Positions 1-8,350 of a stretch of DNA of 60,801 nucleotides are shown here, in pieces. Every line of letters begins with the position of its first letter. The first letter of the stretch is position 1. The DNA is from Bacteroidota bacterium. GTDB taxonomy: Bacteria; Bacteroidota; Bacteroidia; Cytophagales; Cyclobacteriaceae. The translations under genes and the position numbers were made by a program. The notes beneath the pieces are model-generated. The model was not told where the DNA came from. It ran no database searches and was given only the letters and a program-made list of their open reading frames with translations. The DNA lies in contig VGMU01000011.1 in the NCBI GenBank assembly GCA_016866385.1, positions 1 to 60,801 of the forward strand, written 5' to 3'.

Positions 1-1276
1 TATCATATTGCTTAATTTTCCTATACAAGGTTCTTTCTGAAATGCCTAAATCTTGGGCTGCATACTTTCTTTTGTTGCTATGCTTTCGCAAGGCTTTTAA
101 AATCATTTCCTTTTCTTTTCTTTCAAGGGACAAGGAAGTATCGTCTTCTTCATGCATGATATCTTCTATGATATCCTCCTCATAGCCCTCCTCTACAGGT
201 TCTTCCTTTTTGGTGCTTTCAATTCTCAGTGGCATAGAGAAATGGGAGGGAGCTTCAGAGGTTTCTTTCGCTAGAGTAGTGGTTTCAAAATCTTCAAAAA
301 GCCCTTGATGCTTTTGCATGATGGTGGGATGTATCCCCCCATTTTGGTAGGACTCTAGGATCAATTTTTTCAATTCATTCATATCCTTTTTCATGTCAAA
401 AAGGACCTTATAAAGAATGTCCCGTTCGGAGAAATCCATGGAATCTGCTGTTCCAGTAGCCAAGGTGATGGGTAGTCTTGCACCTACTTCCGGTAGGTAT
501 TTGGTCAAGGTGAGTGCATTTACTTCACGCTGCTCTTCAAGCAAAGACACTTGCTCAGCAATGTTTTTGAGTTGGCGAATATTGCCTGGGAAAGGATAAC
601 GCTGAAGAAGCGCTTGAGCTTCTGCATCTAAAGTGATTGGTTTTACGTGGTACTTTTCAGAAAAATCAGAGGTAAACTTTCTAAACAACAAGACCATGTC
701 CTCCCCACGTTCGCGAAGCGGAGGAACAAAAATCGGAACGGTATTAAGTCGGTAATACAGGTCCTCTCTAAACTTTCCTTTTTCTACCGCTTTAATCAAG
801 TTGACATTGGTGGCGGTAATGACCCGAACATTAGTTTTTTGAACTTTAGATGATCCAACCTTGATAAATTCCCCATTTTCCAAAACCCTAAGCAAGCGAG
901 CCTGAGTACCCAAGGGCATTTCTCCGATTTCATCTAAAAAAATGGAACCTCCGTCGGTGACTTCGAAATATCCTTTTCGGGCTTCATGTGCTCCTGTAAA
1001 AGAGCCTTTTTCGTGACCAAATAATTCTGAGTCAATGGTGCCTTCAGGAATAGCCCCGCAGTTGATGGCAATGAATTTCCCATGTTTTCGCAAGGAAAGG
1101 GAGTGGATTATTTTTGAAAAACTTTCTTTGCCACTTCCGCTTTCTCCTGTTATCAAAACGGTCATCTCTGTTGGCGCGGCCTGCATGGCTACCTGAATGG
1201 CATGAGATAGCAAAGGACTGTTTCCTATGATACCAAAACGTTGTTTGACGGCTTGAATTTCTGCTGCAGTAATCAT
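1..1276 (-). CDS. Sigma-54-dependent transcriptional regulator (3' end outside window)
   Basis: Activator of RNA polymerase containing sigma-54. The 425 codons visible begin with an AAA+ domain: Walker A GESGSGKE at residues 44-51, the sigma-54 contact loop as GSFTGA at 91-96 (family consensus GAFTGA) and Walker B FLDEIGE near 113-119. An acidic linker (about 320-385) leads to a C-terminal Fis-type helix-turn-helix ending [13 protein letters not shown] at the window edge, so only a few residues are missing. There is no N-terminal receiver or sensor domain, so its input signal is unknown. Its ATG overlaps the miaB stop as ATGA, which suggests translational coupling. The pairing with miaB is common in Bacteroidota. 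Confidence 0.93.
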   Translation of the reverse strand, partial: MITAAEIQAVKQRFGIIGNSPLLSHAIQVAMQAAPTEMTVLITGESGSGKESFSKIIHSLSLRKHGKFIAINCGAIPEGTIDSELFGHEKGSFTGAHEARKGYFEVTDGGSIFLDEIGEMPLGTQARLLRVLENGEFIKVGSSKVQKTNVRVITATNVNLIKAVEKGKFREDLYYRLNTVPIFVPPLRERGEDMVLLFRKFTSDFSEKYHVKPITLDAEAQALLQRYPFPGNIRQLKNIAEQVSLLEEQREVNALTLTKYLPEVGARLPITLATGTADSMDFSERDILYKVLFDMKKDMNELKKLILESYQNGGIHPTIMQKHQGLFEDFETTTLAKETSEAPSHFSMPLRIESTKKEEPVEEGYEEDIIEDIMHEEDDTSLSLERKEKEMILKALRKHSNKRKYAAQDLGISERTLYRKIKQYD

Positions 1277-2748
1277 GTTAGGGAAGGATTGATTTCTAGT
1301 ACTTCTCCGAAGAGGGTTCCAGCAGTACAATCGGTGATTTTAACACGTACATAATCTCCTAAGGCCAATCCCTTGGCTGGCACTACCACCACCTTATTGG
1401 CAGAATTTCTCCCCTTCAGTTCCTCATTAGATTTTTTTGAAATTCCATCGATGAGAATGAGTTGGGTCTTTCCCATATCTTGACGATTTCGAAGAAGTGA
1501 CAATTGGGTTTGCTTCTCTATAATTTCAGCGAGCCTTCTTTTTTTGATTTCTAAAGGTATATCATCTGCATATTTTTTGGCTGCCAAGGTTCCAGGTCGC
1601 TCGGAGTAGTAAAACATGTAGGAAAAGTCATATCGCACCTGATCCATCAGACTCAAGGTATCTTGGTGTTCTTCTTCGGTTTCAGTGCAGAATCCAGCAA
1701 TCATGTCAGAAGATATTCCACAATCCTCTCCTACAATCTCACGGATAGCTTTAACTCGATCCAAATACCAATCCCTATCGTAAGTTCGATTCATTAATTC
1801 CAAAATCCGGCTATTTCCAGATTGTACTGGTAGGTGGATGTACTTGCAAATGTTGTCATATGCTTGTATGGTATGCAGTACCTCATCGGTAATGTCTTTG
1901 GGATGGGAGGTGGAAAATCTTACCCGAAGAGTGGGGCTTACCTGGGCTACCATTTCTAAGAGCTGCGCAAAGTTGATCACCTTGCTGACCTCTTTTTCCT
2001 TTTTGGATAATCTAGCCTTGTTGTTTTCTTCTGGAGACCATTTGTAAGAATCTACATTTTGTCCCAATAATGTTACCTCTTTGTAACCATTTTCCACCAA
2101 ATTTTTGGCTTCTGCTACTATAGACTGAGGGTCTCGACTTCGCTCTCGTCCACGGGTAAAAGGGACCACACAAAAAGAACACATGTTATCACAGCCCCTC
2201 ATGATGGAGATAAATGCGGACACCCCATTGGAATTGAGTCGTACAGGGGAAATGTCTGCGTAGGTCTCTTCTCTAGACAAAAAGGTATTGATGGCTTTCA
2301 GACCTTCTTCTGCAGTGGCAACAAGCTGAGGTAGCTCTCGATAGGCATCTGGTCCAACGACCAGGTCAACGATTTTTTCTTCTTCTAGTAATTTTTCTTT
2401 TAAGCGTTCGGCCATACATCCCAGCACTCCGATGGTCATGTCTGGCTTATGCTTTTTTATGCCATTGAAATGAACAAGCCTGTTTCTCACAGTTTGCTCT
2501 GCTTTTTCGCGAATAGAACAGGTATTAAGAAAAACTACATCTGCTGTCGAGACATCGGAAGTGGTATCGTATCCATTTTCTTTCATGATGGAAGCCACAA
2601 TTTCAGAATCCGAAAAATTCATCTGACAGCCGTAGCTTTCAATGTAGACTTTTTTCGCTTTTCCAGTACTTAGCTCTGGAGTAGTCTTAAAGTCACAGGC
2701 TTGAGCTTCTTCTGCTGAAATTAGGTCAATATCTTTGATAAGTTCCAT
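1273..2748 (-). CDS. miaB: tRNA-2-methylthio-N6-dimethylallyladenosine synthase MiaB
   Basis: Radical-SAM methylthiotransferase that adds a methylthio group to i6A37 of tRNAs reading U-starting codons. The 491 residues include the N-terminal UPF0004 domain with three cluster-binding cysteines ([23 protein letters not shown]), the radical-SAM motif CDNMCSFC, and a C-terminal TRAM domain near 415-485. Length and order are normal for the family. It is the first gene of a two-gene unit with the sigma-54 regulator (4-base ATGA overlap). A possible -7 element TAAATTTG lies on the minus strand at 2837-2844, 89 bases upstream of the start, without a convincing -33 box. Confidence 0.97.
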   Translation of the reverse strand: MELIKDIDLISAEEAQACDFKTTPELSTGKAKKVYIESYGCQMNFSDSEIVASIMKENGYDTTSDVSTADVVFLNTCSIREKAEQTVRNRLVHFNGIKKHKPDMTIGVLGCMAERLKEKLLEEEKIVDLVVGPDAYRELPQLVATAEEGLKAINTFLSREETYADISPVRLNSNGVSAFISIMRGCDNMCSFCVVPFTRGRERSRDPQSIVAEAKNLVENGYKEVTLLGQNVDSYKWSPEENNKARLSKKEKEVSKVINFAQLLEMVAQVSPTLRVRFSTSHPKDITDEVLHTIQAYDNICKYIHLPVQSGNSRILELMNRTYDRDWYLDRVKAIREIVGEDCGISSDMIAGFCTETEEEHQDTLSLMDQVRYDFSYMFYYSERPGTLAAKKYADDIPLEIKKRRLAEIIEKQTQLSLLRNRQDMGKTQLILIDGISKKSNEELKGRNSANKVVVVPAKGLALGDYVRVKITDCTAGTLFGEVLEINPSLT

Positions 2749-2930
2749 GGGAAAAAGGAAACGCTAGCTTAGAATTTATTACTGGACTTACGCATGTGCC
2801 AAAGGAAAGTTGCCTAAGTAACTCATGTTTGGAATGCAAATTTAATACAATTCGGACAAAATGGCAGGATTGTAGAGTAAAATTCATCTTAGGGCCAGGG
2901 GTGCTCTTAAGGTTATATTTTACCAATGAG

Positions 2931-2967
2931 AAAAAAAGGCTGTGCCCAAAGAAGCACAGCCTTAAAG
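2931..2967 (-). terminator. Rho-independent terminator of the YceI gene
   Basis: Perfect 10-bp stem AAGGCTGTGC (2936-2945) pairing with GCACAGCCTT (2954-2963), 8-base loop. On the minus strand the stem runs into a tract of seven T. It lies 55 bases past the YceI stop and upstream of miaB, so it separates the two transcription units. Confidence 0.85.
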
Positions 2968-3017
2968 AGAAGACTTTGAGGTACCAGACAATTCAATAAA
3001 AAAATCTAGAATAGAGG

Positions 3018-3740
3018 TTATTTCGCATTGATATCCAATACTAGAGAAACGGTATTGTATATAAATTGGTCCTTGGCTTTGTTGGCTGCGGAGGCTTCAT
3101 TGCCATAGCTGAGGTTCCAAGCAGTTCTATCGATGTTAAATCCAGCTTTGGCTGTGACAACGCCTCCAGTAATACTTACAGAAGCAGGGAATTTTATATT
3201 TTTTGTGGTACCGCGAAGGGTTAAATTTCCACTGATCCAATGGCTTGGGTTTGCTGGAGTAAGAGAGCTATCGGTGGCAGGGGTGTTGGCAGAAGAAAAT
3301 TCTTGCTTATCGGTAATCTTATCTGTTGCTGCAAATGGGCTTACTTCAGTAATTTCAAAACTTGCCGCAGGGTGATTTGCTGCATCAAAGAAATCGGGGG
3401 ACTGCAAGTGACCGTACAATTTTCCGTAGTCTTCTGAATCTGAGGCAAGGTCCTCAATGCTTAACCCTACTACATCAAAGCTAAAGCTTCCTCCAGTGAT
3501 GGTATCATTAGCTACGGTAAGGAAACCTGAGCTTACAGGTATTTTTCCAAAATGTTTTCCAGTAGGTTTGTATCCTGCCCAGGAAATGGAGGTGGTGTTA
3601 GGATCTACTTTTAGGGTATCTCCAGCTCCTGCTAGCGCAGTTTGAGCCTCTGAGGTTTCTAAAGAATCTCCCGGCTTATTACAGGATGCTAATCCTAGAA
3701 TGATAAAGAGGAAGAAAGAATACTTGGTCATGGTGTGCAT
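3018..3740 (-). CDS. YceI-family lipoprotein
   Basis: Predicted exported lipoprotein of the YceI lipid-binding beta-barrel family, which binds polyisoprenoid-type lipids. A hydrophobic signal ends in the lipobox LASC, with the lipidated cysteine at residue 20 of the 240 from this start. The YceI domain fills about 43-240 (SISWAGYKPTGKHFGKIPV near its start, IDRTAWNLSYGN near its end) and carries a low-complexity insert near 135-165. A second ATG nine bases downstream (3731) would still give a complete signal peptide. The gene has its own promoter, overlapped by a perfect palindrome at 3768-3787, and its own terminator, so it is probably a regulated single gene. The ligand is not known. Confidence 0.9.
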   Translation of the reverse strand: MHTMTKYSFFLFIILGLASCNKPGDSLETSEAQTALAGAGDTLKVDPNTTSISWAGYKPTGKHFGKIPVSSGFLTVANDTITGGSFSFDVVGLSIEDLASDSEDYGKLYGHLQSPDFFDAANHPAASFEITEVSPFAATDKITDKQEFSSANTPATDSSLTPANPSHWISGNLTLRGTTKNIKFPASVSITGGVVTAKAGFNIDRTAWNLSYGNEASAANKAKDQFIYNTVSLVLDINAK

Positions 3741-3767
3741 AAAATTATTTTTTTGATGGGTTAAAAA

Positions 3768-3800
3768 TTAAATGTATATACATTTAACTAAATTTTCAAA
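3768..3800 (-). promoter_or_regulatory. YceI promoter with perfect 20-bp palindromic operator
   Basis: On the minus strand a -33 TTTG (plus 3797-3800) is followed after 20 bases by a -7 element TACATTTA (plus 3769-3776), one mismatch from TAnnTTTG. The -7 box lies inside the perfect palindrome TTAAATGTATATACATTTAA at 3768-3787. A dimeric repressor bound there would block the polymerase. Flavobacterial and cytophagal YceI genes are often under MarR-type control, but no such regulator is visible in this window. Confidence 0.6.
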
Positions 3801-3863
3801 AAAGAGTTCCAGGATGCGCAACTTTTTTTTATACCTTAGAAATTGAATAACTATCCTCCGCAC

Positions 3864-4373
3864 ATGGCTTGTATTTTAAAGGTAAATGGCATCGCTCCGG
3901 TCTTTGGGGACAATTGTTGGTTGGCACCTAATGCCACCGTAGTAGGAGATGTACGCCTGGGCAAGAACTGTACGGTTTGGTTTAATGCGGTGATCCGAGG
4001 GGATGTGCATGAAATTCGAATTGGGGACGATACCAACATTCAAGATGGGGCCATTATTCATTGTACCTACCAGAGGGCGGCCACATATATAGGGAATCAA
4101 GTGTCGATAGCACATCATGCCATAGTGCACGGTTGTACGATACATGATCGCGTATTGATTGGGATGGGTGCAATTGTCATGGATGGAGCCATAATTCACT
4201 CCAACTCGGTAATTGCGGCAGGAGCTGTAGTATTGGCAGGCACCGTAGTGGAGGAGGGCTCCATCTATGCTGGGATCCCTGCCAAAAAAGTCAAGGTTAT
4301 TGGAGAAAATATGGAGGAAGTTATCTTGAGAACTGCCAAGAACTATCCTAAGTACGCGACTTGGTACGAATAA
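3864..4373 (+). CDS. Gamma-carbonic-anhydrase-family hexapeptide-repeat protein
   Basis: Left-handed beta-helix protein of the gamma-CA/YrdA family, 169 residues. Hexapeptide repeats run from about residue 10 to 150, and metal-ligand-type histidines are visible (IIHCTY and AHHAIVHGC). Proteins of this family bind zinc or a related metal; some hydrate CO2 and many have no proven activity, so carbonic anhydrase function is inferred only. The ATG at 3864 is preferred because the family normally begins at the conserved VNGIAPVFGDNCWLAPNA region; an upstream TTG would add only seven unconserved residues. It converges on pyrE. Confidence 0.9.
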   Translation: MACILKVNGIAPVFGDNCWLAPNATVVGDVRLGKNCTVWFNAVIRGDVHEIRIGDDTNIQDGAIIHCTYQRAATYIGNQVSIAHHAIVHGCTIHDRVLIGMGAIVMDGAIIHSNSVIAAGAVVLAGTVVEEGSIYAGIPAKKVKVIGENMEEVILRTAKNYPKYATWYE

Positions 4374-4403
4374 TAGAATAGAAGCTATGGGTTGATTTAA
4401 ACT

Positions 4404-5048
4404 TTATTGCTTCCAAGCACTTGGATTTTTTCTCCACTCTGCCAAAGAGCTTAAGGTCGCTTCGTCGATGTATTTTTTTTCAACGGCCTTGGGCAAAAGG
4501 GAATGGTAATCACTCAGGCAAACCAGGGGAATTCCTGCATCTTGAAAATTTTTATCTGCAAGATCAAAACCATAGGAAAAAATGGCAAGCATACCCAATA
4601 CTTCTACTCCAGCTTGCCTCAAATCTTCAACTGCTTTCAGGGAGCTTCCACCTGTGGATATAAGGTCTTCGATGACCACTACTTTTTGATTAACCACTAC
4701 TTTTCCCTCAATCATATTTTCCATCCCGTGTCCTTTGGGCTTGGATCTCACGTACATAAAGGGTAATTCCAGTTCATTGGCCAGCAATGCCCCTTGGGGA
4801 ATCCCAGCAGTAGCTACTCCCGCAATGGCTTCAACCTTTGGAAAATGTTTTTTTATTGCCTTTACCAAATTTTCTTTGATAAATTTCCTGATTTTTGGAT
4901 AGGATAGTGCAAGTCTATTGTCACAATAAATGGGGGATTTCCATCCTGAAGCCCAGGTAAATGGCTTTTCAGGTTGAAGGCGAATGGCCTCAATCTCTAG
5001 AAGTTTTTCTGCAACTTCAGCTGCTATAGTTTGGTTAAAAATATCCAT
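4404..5048 (-). CDS. pyrE: Orotate phosphoribosyltransferase
   Basis: Joins orotate to PRPP to form OMP in pyrimidine synthesis; cytoplasmic. The 214 residues show the PRPP-binding signature VVVIEDLISTGGSS at about 122-135, the catalytic-loop region SKPKGHG, and the N-terminal SGWKSPIYCDNR typical of OPRTases. Length is normal. It is a lone minus-strand gene between the convergent hexapeptide-repeat gene and a divergent NUDIX gene; the 174-base gap upstream of its start holds no clear promoter motif. Confidence 0.96.
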   Translation of the reverse strand: MDIFNQTIAAEVAEKLLEIEAIRLQPEKPFTWASGWKSPIYCDNRLALSYPKIRKFIKENLVKAIKKHFPKVEAIAGVATAGIPQGALLANELELPFMYVRSKPKGHGMENMIEGKVVVNQKVVVIEDLISTGGSSLKAVEDLRQAGVEVLGMLAIFSYGFDLADKNFQDAGIPLVCLSDYHSLLPKAVEKKYIDEATLSSLAEWRKNPSAWKQ

Positions 5049-5222
5049 GGCATAAAATTAAGGGTTTCCTCAAGTTTCATTGGAAGTTTTTATTTTTTTT
5101 CCTTAGTTGCCAAAAAATCAAGAGCTACATTTTCAATTCTTTTTTCAGCAAAGACTTCTGATCAAAATTTTCTTATCCATGATACATTTTTGGTCAAGCC
5201 CTGTTCGCTCAATTGTTTCTCC

Positions 5223-5897
5223 ATGAAGATTTTTGTAAACGATAAGCCGTTAGAAATTCTATCTTTTGAAGAGCGACCAAGCAAGTCCTTTTCAAAAATT
5301 TATAGCCATCTGGATGAATTTCCTGAGGAGGTAGAATGGGAGGGGGAAGTACTTTTTGAAGAGCCCACCCCCGATGTCGTTATTCGATTGCTGTATTTGA
5401 TGCGTACCCGAAGAATGAAACGCTTGGGTTCGGTGACACTCTTAAGTAGGGACAAAAAGCTTCTAAAGAAATTTGTAAAAAGTAGATTTTTAATCATCAA
5501 AGCGGCAGGAGGGGTGGTGGCTAAAAAACAAAAAGTCCTACTCATCCATAGGCTTGGGAAATGGGATTTTCCAAAAGGGAAACTAGATAAAGGAGAAAGC
5601 CCAGAAACTTGCGCCAAAAGAGAAGTAGAGGAAGAATGCAGTATTAGAGTCAAGGTGGAGGAACATTTTTGTACCACCTGGCATACCTATACGCAAAACA
5701 GAAGATCCATCTTAAAAAAAACGTATTGGTATACCATGAATTGTTCCAACGATACCGCTATGAAACCTCAGGAAGAAGAAGGAATAGAGGATATTCAATG
5801 GTTTACCGCTGAGGGTGCTCAAGAAGCCTTATCAGATTCTTATCCCTCCATGAGGTATCTGTATGCTCGTTATCAGGAACTTGTAAATTCCAATTAA
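5223..5897 (+). CDS. NUDIX hydrolase with an extra N-terminal domain
   Basis: Hydrolase of a nucleoside-diphosphate-linked compound; substrate unknown. Residues 1-90 form a charged N-terminal domain starting MKIFVNDKPLEILSF; the NUDIX fold follows (about 93-220). The NUDIX box G119-x5-E125-x7-R133-E134-V-x-E137-E138 is present, but its last conserved Gly is Ser140. The metal-binding glutamates remain, so activity is likely. I chose the ATG at 5223 (224 aa) because the upstream open frame looks like non-coding leader. The 3' end overlaps coaD tail to tail by four bases. Confidence 0.88.
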   Translation: MKIFVNDKPLEILSFEERPSKSFSKIYSHLDEFPEEVEWEGEVLFEEPTPDVVIRLLYLMRTRRMKRLGSVTLLSRDKKLLKKFVKSRFLIIKAAGGVVAKKQKVLLIHRLGKWDFPKGKLDKGESPETCAKREVEEECSIRVKVEEHFCTTWHTYTQNRRSILKKTYWYTMNCSNDTAMKPQEEEGIEDIQWFTAEGAQEALSDSYPSMRYLYARYQELVNSN

Positions 5898-6349
5898 AGA
5901 CTGTAAGGAATAAATTCGCTCACGTCTCCCCCGTATTTGTGTACTTCTCGAATTACTGTAGAACTGATAGACGCATACTGTGGAGAAGTAATGAGTAAGA
6001 CCGTATCCAAATCGCTATTCAGGTAGCGATTCATTTGGCTTATGGTATTTTCGTATTCAAAGTCGGTGGTATTGCGAAGTCCTCGAATTAGAAATTGAGC
6101 CCCATATTTTTTGGCGAGGGTAGAGGTAAGTTCATTGTATACCACTACAGACACTCTAGGTGTATTCACGTACACGCTTTCAATTTTACTTACCATAAAA
6201 TCAATCTCGAAGTATCTATTTTTTTTTGTGGAATTATAGCCAATTCCAACAATCACCTCGTCAAAAAGTTCTAAGCTTCTCATCACGATGTCATGATGTC
6301 CTTTGGTAAAGGGGTCAAAGGTCCCAGGGAAGATGGCTATTTTTTTCAT
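5894..6349 (-). CDS. coaD: Phosphopantetheine adenylyltransferase
   Basis: Fourth step of coenzyme A synthesis: ATP plus 4'-phosphopantetheine gives dephospho-CoA. The 151-residue protein has the nucleotidyltransferase motif GTFDPFTKGHHD (about 9-20), FLIRGLRNTTDFEYE (86-100) and the C-terminal ISSTVIREV signature. Length matches the family. It is the last gene of a unit with the DUF3822 gene (3-base gap) and a membrane-anchored protein, an order common in Bacteroidota. Confidence 0.97.
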   Translation of the reverse strand: MKKIAIFPGTFDPFTKGHHDIVMRSLELFDEVIVGIGYNSTKKNRYFEIDFMVSKIESVYVNTPRVSVVVYNELTSTLAKKYGAQFLIRGLRNTTDFEYENTISQMNRYLNSDLDTVLLITSPQYASISSTVIREVHKYGGDVSEFIPYSL

Positions 6350-6352
6350 GAC

Positions 6353-7171
6353 CTATAGGTATTGCCAATATGCCTCAAAAATGGGGGGTAAATTCTTTTT
6401 TACAAAACCTGCAGCATAATTTTGATTGGCAGCTGGGTCCAATAACCTGACATGTCCAAGATATTCTTTTGCCCAAGATTCACTGATTTCCAAGGACTCA
6501 CTTGATCCAATAAAAGTGACCCTAGCATGATTTCTGTCATGTTGCAGGGTATGAAGACCAATCAATATGTACTTCAATACTTCTTCTTTTGAAGTTACTT
6601 CAAATCGATTGAATACGATCAATTCTTGATCCGTGAATCCAGCCAGATACAGGTGCTTACCAAATAAATTTACCCAAATTTCTTGACCGATTAAATTGAA
6701 TCGTTCCTTAAACACATAGGAGAGAAAGGAACTTGCTCCGTGGTAGATGGTAAGGTCAGAAAATAGATTTACCAGCTGTGTATGCAATTTTTGCGAGATA
6801 AAGCTTAGCAGTTGGATATTGTTGCTGTCTACACCGGTTGAAAAAAAATAAGGATGTTTCGGAAGGTCACTTAACTCTTTAAAATAGGTCAGCTCCTTTC
6901 CTTGAAGAAATACTACTCCTGGAACGAGGAGAAAATCTTTTTGATGCAAGAAAGCTTTTACTGGTACTCCCCGTTTGGTTAAATAATCAGAAGCCAGGAG
7001 AGTTCCTATTCCATTCCAGTCTTTTACTAGGTAATGATGTATGCAGAGGATAGTTTGGTTTTTGTCTTTTGCAAAGACCATTAAAAAATCCGGATAAATA
7101 AAAAGTGATAAGCCTGCTACCTGTTCTAAAGCAAACTTATCACTTGAGAATACCTTTGGGTTATTTTCCAA
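6353..7171 (-). CDS. DUF3822 family protein
   Basis: Conserved Bacteroidota protein of unknown function, 272 residues, without signal peptide or membrane segments. I recognise it from overall sequence and from its position directly upstream of coaD; an actin/hexokinase-like ATPase fold has been suggested for such proteins, but no clear phosphate loop is visible here. The three-base gap to coaD and 11-base gap from the upstream gene indicate co-transcription, so a link to CoA metabolism or a neighbouring housekeeping process is a guess from context. Confidence 0.8.
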   Translation of the reverse strand: MENNPKVFSSDKFALEQVAGLSLFIYPDFLMVFAKDKNQTILCIHHYLVKDWNGIGTLLASDYLTKRGVPVKAFLHQKDFLLVPGVVFLQGKELTYFKELSDLPKHPYFFSTGVDSNNIQLLSFISQKLHTQLVNLFSDLTIYHGASSFLSYVFKERFNLIGQEIWVNLFGKHLYLAGFTDQELIVFNRFEVTSKEEVLKYILIGLHTLQHDRNHARVTFIGSSESLEISESWAKEYLGHVRLLDPAANQNYAAGFVKKNLPPIFEAYWQYL

Positions 7172-7182
7172 TTCAGAGGCTT

Positions 7183-7776
7183 TTATTTCCAGTTACCTTC
7201 TGTGGAAGCATCTGTTCTTGAACCTACTCGTAAGGCTTTATCGTTTCCATTCTCATCCTTTATCCGTCTCTCAGGATTGATAGGGGAAGAGTCTTTAATT
7301 TCAAACACATTTACTTTGTATCCCCCTGTTTTTTCAATTTTGTCTGCAAAAAACTCAAATTTCTTCCCTCCTGATCCTGGAACTACAGGAAGCAATTCGA
7401 TATTGAAATCAGGATACTTTTTACTATTAAATAGGGAGTCCATCACAGAGACTGAACCCAAGGTATCGAAACGAACGGAAATTTCTTCTGCACCGTAATC
7501 TAGCAATTTGGTGGTTTCGGTTCTTTGAACAATCCAGATAGTACCGGTTTCAATAAAGGTTCTCAAGGAATCCCAGGTTCCGGCGTATTTTCCATTAGAA
7601 GCCTGGAAGGCCAATTGTGCATCGCGAAGCATTTCTAATTTTTCGATGGTAGCTGCTTCCAGCAAAGCAATTCTTTTTTCTTGCTCAACGACGTCATCCA
7701 CTCCTTTCCAAAGAAGGTAGCCGAGAAATGCAGCGATCGCGAAGAATACTACTGAGAGAACTTTTGTGAGATTCAT
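7183..7776 (-). CDS. Membrane-anchored protein of unknown function
   Basis: 197 residues with one N-terminal hydrophobic helix (about 5-23, VLSVVFFAIAAFLGYLLWKG), a short coiled coil rich in E, K, L and A (30-55), then a soluble region with the pattern AFQASNGKYAGTWDSL that resembles the stretch after the N-terminal helix of pilin-like proteins. No catalytic motif is visible. It is the first gene of the DUF3822-coaD unit. Its conservation in Bacteroidota is recalled from family knowledge; the function is unknown. Confidence 0.72.
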   Translation of the reverse strand: MNLTKVLSVVFFAIAAFLGYLLWKGVDDVVEQEKRIALLEAATIEKLEMLRDAQLAFQASNGKYAGTWDSLRTFIETGTIWIVQRTETTKLLDYGAEEISVRFDTLGSVSVMDSLFNSKKYPDFNIELLPVVPGSGGKKFEFFADKIEKTGGYKVNVFEIKDSSPINPERRIKDENGNDKALRVGSRTDASTEGNWK

Positions 7777-7815
7777 TTTTAGTGAGATTTAGAAATCTAG
7801 GTAAGGTTGATGGTT

Positions 7816-8334
7816 TTAAAACGTGCTATTTATAGAATTATTTTCAAAATTAAAATATCCTTTATACAATACTAATTCTGAAAGTGATTTAATTCCAAGA
7901 AAAATCTGATGGAAGGAATTTTTTTCCAAAGAATGTATTTCTTTTAGGGTCATCCATTTGATTTCTCTGATGATTTGACATTCTGAAGGAAGTTCAGGAT
8001 CTATTCCCAAAATCGCATTCCCCTTCATTATTTTAACGGAATAAAAGCATTCCAAGGCATGCAAAGGAGGAGAGAGGTATTCACTCAGACCTAAAAAACG
8101 AATAGGTTCAATGCTTAGCCCCGTTTCCTCTAAAAACTCTCTTTTCAAGTTGTCCTCAAGAGAACTGCCATAGGACATTCCTCCCCCCGGGGTGGACCAA
8201 AAAAAACTAGATGCACTCATTTGATGTTTGATAAGAAGAATTTTGTCGTCTTCAATCAAAATTCCATTGACGCGAACGCGCAGCCTATTTCCAAATTTAG
8301 ATTCGATTTCCTTGCGGATCTTGTCTTCTGACAT
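7816..8334 (-). CDS. NUDIX hydrolase
   Basis: 172-residue NUDIX protein, probably cytoplasmic, substrate unknown. The box is G51-x5-S57-x7-R65-E66-F-L-E69-E70-T-G72-L; only the first glutamate of the classical box is replaced (S57), which is frequent in ADP-ribose-type and uncharacterised subfamilies. The core helix and the GGG turn in front of it are intact. Its start codon lies 16 bases from the start of the divergent helicase gene, so its promoter must lie inside the helicase coding region. Confidence 0.87.
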   Translation of the reverse strand: MSEDKIRKEIESKFGNRLRVRVNGILIEDDKILLIKHQMSASSFFWSTPGGGMSYGSSLEDNLKREFLEETGLSIEPIRFLGLSEYLSPPLHALECFYSVKIMKGNAILGIDPELPSECQIIREIKWMTLKEIHSLEKNSFHQIFLGIKSLSELVLYKGYFNFENNSINSTF

Positions 8335-8350
8335 CTACCTTAGCTTATGC

